A stretch of DNA of 64,000 nt from Dillenia suffruticosa (taxonomy: Eukaryota; Streptophyta; Magnoliopsida; Dilleniales; Dilleniaceae), in assembly GCA_033439265.1 (NCBI GenBank), contig JAVTVX010000020.1, forward strand, positions 20,850,001 through 20,914,000, in the 5' to 3' direction. The notes below the pieces were generated by a model. It saw nothing but the letters and a program-made list of their open reading frames with translations, ran no database searches and was not told the DNA's origin. Shown piece by piece: positions 1-10,856 of this stretch. The stretch's first letter is position 1; each line of letters begins with the position of its first letter. A program made the translations under genes and the position numbers.

Positions 1-3000
1 TCAGGGAGAATTTCCTGTTGCAATAATTAAATAGGTCTTCGAGGCTTGGTCCAAGAAGATCAATAACCATGCAATTGTACTCTCCCTCAACTCCAAACCA
101 CTTTAAGTGAGGAATTCCAGCTTCATTGAAGTATCAACAGGGAAAGGAGTTAAAAACTATATTTTTTAGCACAATTAGAAACTGGAAAGAAAAATAGAAG
201 CATGAGAAAATCAACAAAAGCTCCAAGTTCCATTATGTTAGGAGCACTATACTTTACTCAATGGTAAGCATTCTTGGTAATCCACAATAAATTATATGAG
301 CTACCTTTGACCAATTTAATTAAATGAAACAGACAAGAGATCCATCACATCGCATTGTTTCCGGCTAATGAAAGGTAGAATTATCTTAGAGAAGGCAATG
401 AAAATGGGTTAGAGGTCTTTCACATCACAGTATTTCCAGCTAATGAAAGGTAGACATATAAAGCCCAAATTATCTTAGAGAAAGCAATTGTTCTTAGAAA
501 ACTACCTGTCATTAACTAGTTCCCCAGAAGGTTTCATTGGAAGAACTATTTATTACAAACGAGGATATTGAAGACATGTTATTAGGAATTGCCAATTTCC
601 AGATCACTTCTGCTGAGAAGTTTGTGCACCTTCCACAAGACACTGCACTTTGAACCACAACTCAAATGGTTATATCCTTCCTATCCTGGATCACGATAAA
701 CCTCATTAACCATATTTGAAAGAAAAATGGAAGTTTTTATAATTCCCTTCACTTGCATGTGAAACAAACTCAATGTTCCAGACTAAATTATCGCCATCAG
801 GCCGCCATCTCACCAAGCATAGCTCTTTTCTTCCTTGAAAGATCAAAGAGGTTAGGGAAAAGGTCATTTACATCACTTTTAAATTCACCTTGCACCATTC
901 CCAACACCAAATCACATTTCCAAGCGAAGGCTCTTCTGAAAGTTCTCCAAACACGGGAATCCATAAGGTCAGCACTTTACAATAACAACAACAAATTGAG
1001 TCTTAATCCCAACTATTAAGGTTGGCCGTTTAAGAGACAAAAATATATATATAAATGTTGATTTAATTTGTGCAGATTCTCTTATGCCATTCATTTCTAT
1101 CCGAATCCATCTCCTCATCTAAACACTTAACTATCATATTTTTACGAATAACTTGCATCCAAGTTTTCAATGATGTACCTTTACATTTTATTAAATCTCT
1201 TATATTTAAGTTTTCGATTCTCCTAATCAGTACGTTTTTTAATTTTCTTGACACATGCCTGAATCACCTCAGACGACACTTTCTTATTTTATCCACAATT
1301 GAACTAACTCCCCACTCATTACGAATCTCTTCGATTCTAATTCTATCTTTTCTAGTTTTGTCACACATCCAATTAAACATTCTCATTTTTGCTACGACCA
1401 TTTTCTACTCTTGTTATTATTTAATAGCTTAACACTCAGTGTCATACAATAATGCAAGTTTTACTACAATTCCATAGAACTTTTCCTTCAAATGCTACAA
1501 TATCGTACGATTGCAAAAAACTTCATATGCCTTTCTCTATTTCATCCAACCCGTTTGAATCCTATGATTCACATCTCCATCTATATTGCTATCATTTTGA
1601 ATGATAGAATCAAGATATCTAAAACTTTCACTTTTTGACAATTTTTTTTCTTCTAATTTAATCATTTCTTCATCATCCTAATAATTGTTGTTAAATCTAC
1701 ATTCCATTTACTCAGTTTTCGACTTGCTCAATTTAAATTCTCTGAATTTCAATATGACCCTCCATAACTCTAATTTAATACTAATACTCTCTTTAATTTA
1801 GCACTAATACTCTCTCTAATTTTATCAATCAACACTATATCATTTACAAAAAAATACACCATAGTATTTCATCCTGAATGCTTTTTGTGATTTCATCAAT
1901 CACTATTGCAAAAAGGATAGAACTTAATGTCGAATCTTGATGAAACCCAATATTAAAAGAGAAACTATCGCTCAGACCCCTGCAATTTCTTACATTGGTT
2001 ACAATTCCCTCGTACATATCTCTAATAAAATTAATGTATTTCAAAGAGACTCCTTTTTTCATTAGTGTCCACCACAATATATCTCTAAGAACTCTATCAC
2101 ATTTTTTTTAGATCAATAAATACCATATATGTCTCTCTTCTGTGCTTTATATATCTTGACCAAATGTCTTAACAAATAAATTGATTCCATGGTGAATATT
2201 CCTAACATAAATCCAAATTCATTTTGAGATACACTTATCTCTAATCTCAATCTATACTCCATCACTCTCACATAACTTCACCCAAACATTTCCACCCTTC
2301 AATGGGAATTCCATAAGCTCCTGTGACTTGATTATTCTTCATCATCTTTAAGGTCTCTTTAACTTTATGGGGTCGAATTTTACGTTTAAAATCTATATTA
2401 ACTTCTTTTATAAATATCTCGATATTTTCTATATCTATTATACTCTTAACATTAAAGAGATTATCAAAATAATCTTTTTAACGCTTTCTTATATTCTCAT
2501 CCCTTACAAATATACTATTAAGTTCACTCTTAATACACCTAACACTATTTAAATCTTTTCCTTTTCTCTTTCTTAGTTTGGCACCTCTGTAAATCTCTCT
2601 TTCTCCATCTTTAATCTTCATTCTCTTGTATAATTCGTTATACACCTTACTCTTTGATCGTGGATAATATTTTTCACCTCTTTTTTTGTACTTTTATATT
2701 TTTAATATGTATCGCTATTACTATTACCTTTAAAACTCCTATAACACACTTGTTTGGTTCGGATAGCAGTTTGTATGTTTTTCGCTCCACTATCATGACT
2801 CCTGGCCTATTGGAGCCTGACCTTTAAATACACCAACAACCTCTCTACATGTACTCTTAATATCAGTAGATATCTCTTTTCACAATCTCTAAATCATCAT
2901 TAGCGGACCAATTTGCCAGTTGAATTAATTTGTCTCTAAAAGTCATCACCATTTCTACTTTCAAATTCCACCACTTAATTCTTGAGTTCACAAATGGACG

Positions 3001-4989
3001 ATACTTCTTTTGCCTTTTAGGTACACGTATATCTAAAACTAAGAGTCTATGCTAAGTTACTACACTCTCTCCCGATATAACTTTACAATCTTTACAAGTC
3101 ATTCTATAAACTCTTCTAATGAGAAAGAAATCTATTTGGATGACATTGGATCCACTTCTATATATAACTATGTGTAAGTCTTTTTTCTTGAAAGTGTTTA
3201 CGGATACCAAATCGAATATTGTGGAAACCTCTAAAATGATACCTCCCGTTTCATTCCTAATACCAAATCCAAAGTTTCCATATACAGTTTCGAATCCTTC
3301 ATTTTTCTCTCATACATGTCCATTTAGGTGTCCTCCAATAAATAACTTGTCTCCACTAAGTATGACTTGTATAAATTCATCTAAATGCTCCCAAAATTGT
3401 TTTTTACTAATTGCATTTATACCTATTTGGGACGCATACACACTGATTATACCGACTATATTTTCTCCATCTACTAACTTGACAAACATAATTCTATCTC
3501 TCTTCCTTCTTATCTCTACTACATCCTCTAGCAAATCCTTATGCACAATTATTTCTATCTCATTCTTAGCTTTATCCCTACTTGTGTATCAATATTTACG
3601 ACCATAAGGCTCAACTACTTTAATCTTTTCCCTCACCCACTTAGTTTCTTGAAGATATATGATATTAATTTTTCTTCTATTCATTACTTCTTCTATCTCC
3701 ACTATCTTGCCGGTTAAGGATCCTATATTCCAAATAGTTAGACGAATTCTATTGTTATTAACTATCTTATTTACTCACACCCTAAGATCTCTTGTTAACT
3801 TGTCACTATATCTGGGATCCGATATAGCACGTCGCTGAGGGAAAAATGCCCCAAAAGTTTTTCTATATTTGTTTCCCATTTTTCATTTTGACAAAAGATT
3901 TTATGCTGATTGTCAACCTACCGCAGCCGTACTCTTTACCTGAGCTTGGGACTAGCCGTGATGGAGGTCTTCCAAATAATAATATATAAAACGGATTAAA
4001 AAAAAGGGAAAAGGAAAAATAAAACTAAATAACTAAATAAATAAATAAATCAATAAACATACAATAAAATAGAGTAAGAATAAACAAACAATAAAATAAG
4101 GCTACCAATAAGAATAATAATATCATAATAACAATATTATTAGTAATATTAATAATTATTATAATAATATTATTAATACTAATATTGTTATTAATAATAT
4201 TAAATATAATAGTATTACTAATAATGATAATAATAATACTAATAATAGTAATATTAATATTAATTATAAGATTACAAATAATAATAGTAATATTAGCACT
4301 GGGCAGAGAGAAGGCGATAGAAGGAGAGGGTAGAGGGAGGCAGAGAGCGTAGGGGAGTTCTTGCCGGGGGAGAGAAGTTGACGGAGAGACGATGATGGAC
4401 TTCTTGTCAGGGTCAACGAGGGGAAAGGGAGGCGGAGGGAGGGAGGTAGAGAGAGAGAGAGAGCGAGAATGGGTCTAGGATCAAAGACCAGTCAGAAGAC
4501 CTGATAAGATTTAAATTAGTGTAATATTTACAATTGATTTTGTATTATTTTTTAATAAATATTATACTAATAATTATATTTCATGACAATTGACTTAAGA
4601 GGAGACTTATTATGGAAATGGAAGAAAAACAAGCTAAATTGGAGCAATTTTGCAAAAAATGAAAAATTGGACAGCAATACTCTTTTATTAGCACGTGGGC
4701 ACGTGGATCTCAAGAGGCAAGCAAGAAGTTTTGAAGATTTACTACAATAAAATTTTCTTTCCCAATTGCACATTCAAGAGGAAATTATGATAGAATTGGA
4801 GATATTGAAGATTTTTTATTCCATTTTTAATATTTAGGAAAAAAAAATTTTGAAAATGTAAATCTCTTGGAATATTATTTTTAGGAAGTTTACCTTTTAC
4901 TTTCTTTTTATTTATTTAGTAGTTATTTTGGGTTAGAAATATTTACCTTTTGCAAATAGGAAAAATTCGATCTTGTTTAGGGTTACACT

Positions 4990-5025
<36 letters not shown>

Positions 5026-8000
5026 AGTGTTACATATTGTTTAGAACAACTTTTAGAGGAGTGCAACCCAAGGGTGGGCAGCAGCCCCCACGTCCATAAC
5101 AGCAGCAGGGCAGCCCCAAGGGGGCAGCAGCCACCTACAGCCGTGGGAGACATTTTTCTTTGTAGTTTCACCTACTTTTAATCAAGTAATAAATCATTTA
5201 ATGAGTTTTTCTTTTCATATTTTATTTCTAATTTATTTTTTCTAGTTAAAGGTTAGTAAAACTTTGATTCATGACATTACGAGATCTATATGTTCTATTT
5301 CTTTCAACAATCATAGGTATTTATTTAATTCTTACACTTCATGGATCATGATTTTCTAGAGTTTATTGAATAGATGGTCAATATTTAATAGATTTAGAAT
5401 AATCTATAACTAATTAAAATGACAAATCCGTAATTGTTTGTTAGTTTTAATAAAGTGATGAATGGCATTTATGTCATGAAATTGAATAATCTAATTTAAA
5501 TGAACCCATCGTGTGTTTGTTAATTAGAATTGGGTTTCTCTAAATATTAATATTGTTGAGACTTTAAATCCTAAGAGCTTCTCTAGGATTGACTCCCGAT
5601 TAGGAAAATAATTAACGAAATTCTCTTAATTATCGACGAAATAAGGAGAGATTGGTCGTTGGGCGTTTGTCAACGACTATGTGTTGAATTATCCTTGAAT
5701 CGATAATCAATCGATTGAATCAAAGTGAAAACAAACCCTTTAACTAGGTTAATTTATCGTGACTTTTAATCCTTTTATTTTGCCTCACTTTATTTTGCCA
5801 ATTGTTACTTTAATTTTAATTAGTTGTTTATTTCAATTTGTTAGGTTATTTAGTTAATTCGAAATCCCCCACATTTTGTTTTGTTTTTCCTTAAAAGAAA
5901 TAAAACCACCGTTCCCTGTGGATACGACCCTGCTCACCCTAGACTTGTCTTTTGTGAAGTAGGTATTTTATTTTTGATTATTTGACAACACACGAAGACC
6001 TAAGTTTTTCGAACTCAAGAGAGATAGATCTGGGATTTCTGGCAAGATTGGGGGCTTCCGAGGACAGATCTGTGCTAGATGTTATGGTCAGAGGAGACAT
6101 CTGGTTCGTCTAGGGGTCGGGGAGAGAGGGGGAGGAAGAGAGAGACTGCAAGAGACAAGGGGAGCGATCACAAGAGATAAGGGGAGAGATCACAAGAGAT
6201 AAGGGGAGAGATCACAAGCAAGCACTTTACACATTCAACTATTGGCCTCAAAAGTCTACCGAGTCTCAACAACCTGCCACCAACAAAGGCTACTCTCCCA
6301 TATAAACGTCCACAACTATTCCCTGGCAAGGCTCTATTGAACTCAACAAAGGATTTAATGAGTGGGAGTTTGTTAGTAACAGCTAGCTGTGAAACACTGG
6401 GAAGCTTCTTGTAAGGCTCTTTCAGAAAAGAGGTTTTGTGGCTTTCTTGTGAAAGAGAAAATGAATCATGCAGAGGATTTGGATGCTATTTGTATTGGAG
6501 GAAGAGACACCAGATGATAAGTGAATGGCCCAAAAGAATGGTAACATTTTGAAAGATGGAGTAGAACAATCAGAAACAAGTGATGGATTTGGGGTACAAT
6601 ACTGAATTAAGCCAGGTGGAATTGTATGGCTTTAGCAGATATAAAGTAGGTTATAGAAGTGATGAATAGGATTGTTTGGGCAAGTTTGCTCCTGGAGACA
6701 ATGGAAATGGGGAAAATAGACAGGCTCGGAATTCCTCTTTCCCCATTTTTCTTGTGTTTTCAGTTTCCATGTTCTCATTGTTCCATCCAAAATAATGCTG
6801 TTGTTTGGGGTTTTCATATTTCTGGTCCTTTTCTTGCAATTCATTTTACACTTATCTCACAACCTGTAAAGTGCCAACACTTCAAAATACATGAATTACC
6901 TTTGTCAGAGCCTCCCGGACACATGGTATGTCCCCTTTTCTATTGTTATTGTTATAATTATTATTTAAATTATTGACACAGCAAGGAACATGCATGAGAC
7001 ACTTTGGAGAATTTCACAAAAGCGAGAGCATACTATTGCTTTAAAAAAATAATAAAAAAAAAACCTTAAATTTAATAATAATGATGCCACTTGTTCTCAA
7101 ATTTATGCCTTTTCAATTCTACTCTTTTCTCTTCATATGCAAAAGCAGAGTTCTTTTCTCTTTCAGGACAAAACATTTTAGCCTTGTCTTGGGGGGGGGG
7201 GCTCTTGTTGGTATGCATTTTTTTCCTAAATTTTTTTTGCTCTCAATTATCTTCCTTAGTCGTTTTCTCTTATTCCAGCTTCTCAGTGCAAATTTTGTGC
7301 TTTTTATCCCTTCTCTACTTAATTACATCCAATGTGTTTGATGAAATGCCTTTTCCATGGTTGCTATAACTGAAATTTTAAACCTTTATCATCATGTTAA
7401 AAAATTACGCTCTTCGTTTCAGCTTCAAGTCACACTTCCAAAAATTTTTTTGGTTCCACTTCAAGTGTCATTTTAGAAAACCAATGAAGTAATTATTTTT
7501 GTTCAGCCTTACCCTTGTCTTATGTTATCCCCACTAAATACTTTATTATTGCATATATCAATTGACTTTTTCTATCACATTTTTGTAGCCAATCGCATTT
7601 CGCATTTTTTGTATTCTCTTCACATTTCCCATTGCATTAAAAGGGTAATTTAGTCAATTAATACTATTCTTTCCCTAGAATTATGTTGGTTCAATGATTC
7701 CCCTAATCCTTGAGCAATTACCTTATAAGATACTTAAACTGCAACAGAGGAGTACAAGATTATGATTACTATGAATCAATATATAGCTCTATATATATCA
7801 TACTTTCTAGAAATTCGGTGCCCTTCATAGCTCACCAGTATCCTTAACGCCACCTGATTTCCTGTACTATCTTCATTTGGAAAGTATTAGTCGATTCTAA
7901 TCCAAGGTAAAGGCTTTGATGTGGCTTTCAGAGTAGTTGCAAATCTCAAAACTCTCACGTAAATGGGGACAATTTATTCCTAAAAAGCCCTTTCTTGGAA

Positions 8001-10120
8001 CATACCAAGTACGCATTTCAGCCTCTCCTATAAGAATTAGATCTGTGAAGTATTGTAGTGGATCTACAGGTGATGAAGTTTAGGGATTTTGGGGAAACAG
8101 TGGTGCTAAATATCTGCTAATGTAAGAGGTTCCAACATTTTTAGGATGACCCAAGTAACCAATGCATAGAAAATTCAAGAAATGCTATACATCAATTTTT
8201 CAAAACTTATGGATGAAAAGAGATTCAAGAAACTTTAGAGAATTCTTATCTGTTTGCATAGTAAGATTAAGTTTTTTCCTCTTTTCTTTTCTGTTTGGGG
8301 TGGGAGTTTCTTTGTGGTGCTCTACTATGGATGCTTGGACCGAGTCTTGAGGACAAGAAACTTTTTCCTTTCATACTTTATTTAGTTTGCTTTCTTTACT
8401 TCTTTTACTTTTGTAATCAGTATAAGGAGGATATTTTCCATAGTAATTCTTTACTACCTTCATTAAAAATCTCTTCTCTCTTTATGAGAAAGGTTTAGAT
8501 GTTGAGACATCTTTCTCATTGAGAGCGCGAAATAGAATCAAAAGTGGGCTTGTGGAGGTGTCATAATCAGGAGAACTGGGATAAGATGCATCAAAAAATA
8601 GAGGCAAGCACGAAGTTTGATGGAATCTCTTCATCAAAGTAGACAAAAGAATCAAGATGAGCCAAAATGGCAGAATTGCATATGTAAAAGGTGCAATACT
8701 TGTTGTGTGGAATGCAGTCTTATGATAAGAATCTAACACTAATTTTATGGGAGTGATTTTTCCATTAGGCAAAGCAGTTTCAGATGTGCAAGTCAACAGT
8801 GAACTCCACCTAACACTTGTTGCTTGGTACCTTGTAGAGAGCAATTTGTGTATGATTTTTCACTAGATGGATAGAAACAGCAAATTGCAGGCAATTGTCC
8901 CACCCTATAAAGCATAAGGAAATTGAAGGTTATGCATGTTGTTGGCCATAAATATCTAAATTTCTTTCTTTTGGAATCTCACAGAATTTTAAATCATTTT
9001 CAATCTTCATATATTTTTGGAATTTGTATCATATCCTTTTCCTATGTGGTGGAGCTGGCTCTATACTCCTTGTAATGATTACCATCTTATCCAGACGTAG
9101 TAAACTTTCTTTACATTAAGTTAACAACATGTAGACAAAATTAAGTATTTTTCTACTTTCTTATATACACGGAATAAAAATATACTTGTTACAATAAATA
9201 AATAAAAGCCTGAAACTTAAGAAGAACTTACTTCCTCCTTGAAGAAGCGTGTATAACTTTGACTCATAATGCAATTGGGGATGCTTGGTCTTAGTGGGTT
9301 CCTGTAAATAGAATTAAAAGAAAATTTAGTTTGAAGTATGATGAGAATAACTAGTTCAGCTTACATGTAACATACAAAAAGGAAATAAACAAGCTCCAGA
9401 AGAACTAAAATATTACTGCATATTTAATTTTAACCACGGACAAAGGTTCAAGACGTTCCATGAGGATGCTGCTGTCACTCACTAAAATGCCAATCCTAAG
9501 GCCAGGTTTTTAAGGCAAATATAGATGCCGAGATAAATTTTAGTAATCTAAATAGTCCACTATTAAAGAACAAAGTACATGCATCAGTTGTGAACACAAA
9601 ATCACAAAGTCAACAAAATACAAGACCCTTCCCTAAAAAGATTGAAACATGTAAACAATGGCAATAGGAAGGAAAATGCATTACATTTTGTGATGTTTTT
9701 ATGGGCTTAATAATGCATACAGGCAATTAATTCTCTCTTTTTTTACGCATTCCAAAGACCAGATTTTACAAGAAGTCAAGCAACACAACCTAGTATAAAG
9801 AAGCACCAAACAATTAAAACATCATAATTTAGCTACATCAATAGAAACCAAGGACTTCATAGAAAGTGTAAAGCACATACCATCTTGATTGCCACTTCCT
9901 CTCCAGTTTGTACATTGGTACCTGCCTCAACAAAAACAGCACTTAGTTAATAATTCACACAAGAAATGCTTAGGGTAAAGAAAACAAAAAATTACAAAAT
10001 TACAAAAAAAATAATAATAATAAATAAGATAAAATGGGCAATACCCAAATAGAGTTCACCGAAGGACCCACTTCCAATTTTCCTGCCAAGCTTATACTTT
10101 CCAGCAATAATAGGATCCAT
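1..10120 (-). CDS. Casein kinase 1-like protein kinase, N-terminal exons (partial gene)
   Basis: Ser/Thr kinase of the casein kinase 1 family (plant CKL group). Only the N-lobe and the start of the hinge are in the window. Coding exons on the minus strand, all with GT-AG borders and consistent phase: 10045-10120, 9881-9921, 9232-9301 and 1-120 (cut by the window edge), together about 102 residues. The protein begins [20 protein letters not shown], so the glycine-rich loop is at residues 16-21 and the VAIK lysine at residue 38. Later exons read [11 protein letters not shown] and [14 protein letters not shown], and end with [19 protein letters not shown], a strong CK1 signature. The start is the ATG at 10118-10120 because it heads the conserved [16 protein letters not shown]. 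An acceptor-like TTCAG about 25 bases upstream suggests a 5' UTR intron. The intron between 9232 and 120 is 9,111 bp and is full of mobile elements. The catalytic loop and C-terminal tail lie outside the window, so the exact CKL paralogue cannot be named. Confidence 0.93.
4096..4290. repeat. AT-rich trinucleotide (ATA/AAT) microsatellite tract
   Basis: Nearly 200 bases of imperfect AAT, ATT and TATA repeats with internal inverted symmetry, followed at about 4297-4475 by a purine-rich GAGAG stretch. Both lie inside the 5' part of the RTE element, upstream (on the minus strand) of its endonuclease. No coding content. Confidence 0.7.
4502..5993 (+). mobile_element. Solo-LTR-like insertion of a Ty3/gypsy-type family (copy A)
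   Basis: The block starts TGATAAGATTT and ends near TTGACAACACAC. It is flanked by direct repeats GAAGACC at 4495-4501 and 5994-6000. Near its right end it has the phrase TTCCCTGTGGATACGACCC (about 5911), familiar from the 3' part of LTRs in plant Ty3/gypsy elements. No gag or pol is present. A second copy occurs in inverted orientation at 19702-21068, and the two can be aligned across most of their length (for example AAGGAGAGATTGGTCG against its reverse complement near 20025). The exact ends of this copy are uncertain because a 7-bp flanking repeat is longer than the usual 5-bp duplication. Confidence 0.6.
4985..5030. repeat. (TA)n microsatellite inside a perfect inverted repeat
   Basis: A run of about 17 TA units is bounded by ACACTCC on the left and GGAGTGT on the right, so the whole segment is one palindrome able to form a long hairpin or cruciform. 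Immediately to its right (5035-5165) is a GC-rich patch with repeated GGGCAGCAGCC-like motifs. It lies within the solo-LTR-like copy A. Confidence 0.9.
6149..6214. repeat. 22-bp tandem repeat, three units
   Basis: Three adjacent 22-bp units (starting at 6149, 6171 and 6193). Each reads CAAGAGAYAAGGGGAGMGAT plus CA; units two and three are identical and unit one has two substitutions. They sit at the 5' end of the RTE LINE, next to its right-hand target duplication, and may be leader repeats of the LINE. Confidence 0.85.
7408..7752. mobile_element. Stowaway/mariner-like MITE
   Basis: 345-bp element bounded by TA dinucleotides at 7406-7407 and 7753-7754. The left end reads CGCTCTTCGTTTCAGCTTCA, and the right end read inward is CTCCTCTGTTGCAGTTTAAG. 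These match each other imperfectly and resemble the CTCCCTCCGTTTCA termini of plant Stowaway or mariner-like elements. The subterminal AAGTCACACTTCC and AAGTGTCATTTTAG blocks are also typical. No coding capacity. It lies in the 9.1-kb casein kinase intron. Confidence 0.6.
7753..9231. other. Intronic sequence, no gene recognised
   Basis: The rest of the long casein kinase intron. A minus-strand open frame of 120 codons at 8482-8844 has no domain I recognise and no ordered splice sites around it. A plus-strand frame near 8332 happens to spell LGPSLED, the same seven residues as the kinase hinge, but lacks any other kinase sequence. Confidence 0.6.
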
Positions 10121-10543
10121 AGTAGAGTCACTCCCCAGAACCTGAACTTGCTTAGATTTATATAAAATATACGGCTTTGTGGAAATTTCTTATTTCTCTA
10201 CTCCCAAAAGAAAAAAAAAATTATAAAACCTTAGCTTAATCCGTAAGCGAAAATCAAATTTGCTAAATAAAGAAATACCCACTGAAGAAAAACTCAGGAT
10301 AACCAAAACTACATGGCAGAAGTAACCAAAACCCTAGTCTTTCTTCAACTAGAGAGAGAGAGAATTGGAACCCTAATTGAGTTCAACATTGATCTAAAGC
10401 TCAGAATAAGAATGCAAGCCGATTGATCGGAGAATTGAGATGGAAGATGAAGATTTTGAGAAGAAATTGTTGATAAAATTCGCTGAAATTCGTCAATTGT
10501 TTAATGATTGCGTGGGGAGAGAGAGGACGAAGGAGAAGCAGCA

Positions 10544-10567
10544 AGAGAGAGAGAGAGAGAGAGAGAG
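10544..10567. repeat. (GA)n microsatellite in casein kinase 5' region
   Basis: Twelve GA units about 425 bases upstream of the casein kinase ATG, reading CT on the sense (minus) strand. A matching (CT)n tract lies on the plus strand at 10817-10852. Such GAGA tracts are common in plant promoters and leaders; a regulatory role here is inference. Confidence 0.85.
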
Positions 10568-10812
10568 GCTAAAATGGAAGTGATAAAGGGGAAAGTAGGA
10601 GGAGATTTTCTTCTAGGGGCGGGGGGCTTTTGGTAATTGACTTTAGTTTTGTTTTTTAGTGTTTTGAGAAAGTAAACAAAATAATAATAATAATAATAAT
10701 AAAAGGATATTTATAGTCGGGTGTACTTATTTAATAAAATAAATTATCCTTTCGCGTCAAGTCTGACCTTGTTCCAACGGCCGCCTACCACGTACCATAC
10801 ATTCTCTCAAGA

Positions 10813-10816
<4 letters not shown>

Positions 10817-10852
<36 letters not shown>
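10817..10852. repeat. (CT)n microsatellite
   Basis: Eighteen uninterrupted CT units in the putative promoter region of the casein kinase gene. It creates a spurious low-complexity Ser-Leu open frame, which I do not regard as a gene. Confidence 0.9.

Positions 10853-10856
<4 letters not shown>

Larger units (their letters stand above)
982..6220 (-). mobile_element. RTE-clade non-LTR retrotransposon (LINE), degenerate, split by a nested insertion
   Basis: Minus-strand remnant of an RTE LINE. From its 5' side: an apurinic-type endonuclease beginning [13 protein letters not shown] (about 3755) and running through [19 protein letters not shown] to [11 protein letters not shown] (3310-3546); reverse transcriptase pieces such as [12 protein letters not shown] and [20 protein letters not shown] (1844-2077, normally GLHQGSALSP); and the C-terminal RxRWFGHV-type region around 1063-1400. 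Frames are broken by many stops and the YADD region is lost, so the element is dead. The 3' end carries the typical (TTG)n-like tail (982-995). A perfect 11-bp direct repeat AGCACTTTACA (971-981 and 6221-6231) flanks the whole block. This implies that the CT/GA-rich 5' leader extends to 6220 and that 4502-5993 inserted later. The ATT-rich microsatellite at about 4096-4285 lies in its 5' region. Confidence 0.8.
121..9231 (-). other. 9.1-kb transposon-rich intron of the casein kinase gene
   Basis: The intron runs between the exon ending in LLQGG and the exon starting with [10 protein letters not shown]; the split Thr codon (A + CT) is restored across it. Contents in order: 121-970, unique-looking AT-rich sequence with a diverged local duplication; 982-6220, an RTE LINE interrupted by a solo-LTR-like insertion at 4502-5993; 6232-7407, sequence with no gene I recognise; 7408-7752, a Stowaway-like MITE; 7753-9231, no recognisable gene. 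Short open frames at 6632-6976, 7081-7369 and 8162-8844 show no domain and no splice context. Introns of this size are uncommon in plants but occur in repeat-rich genomes. Confidence 0.8.

Noticed and set aside
1070-1432. Plus-strand 120-codon frame
   Set aside because: It is the antisense of the RTE LINE C-terminal region.
8295-8400. Plus-strand frame spelling LGPSLED, identical to the casein kinase hinge
   Set aside because: Only seven residues match, it is on the strand opposite to the gene, and no other kinase motif surrounds it.
8482-8844. 120-codon minus-strand frame inside the kinase intron
   Set aside because: No recognisable domain, no splice sites in order, and it is not conserved with anything I know.
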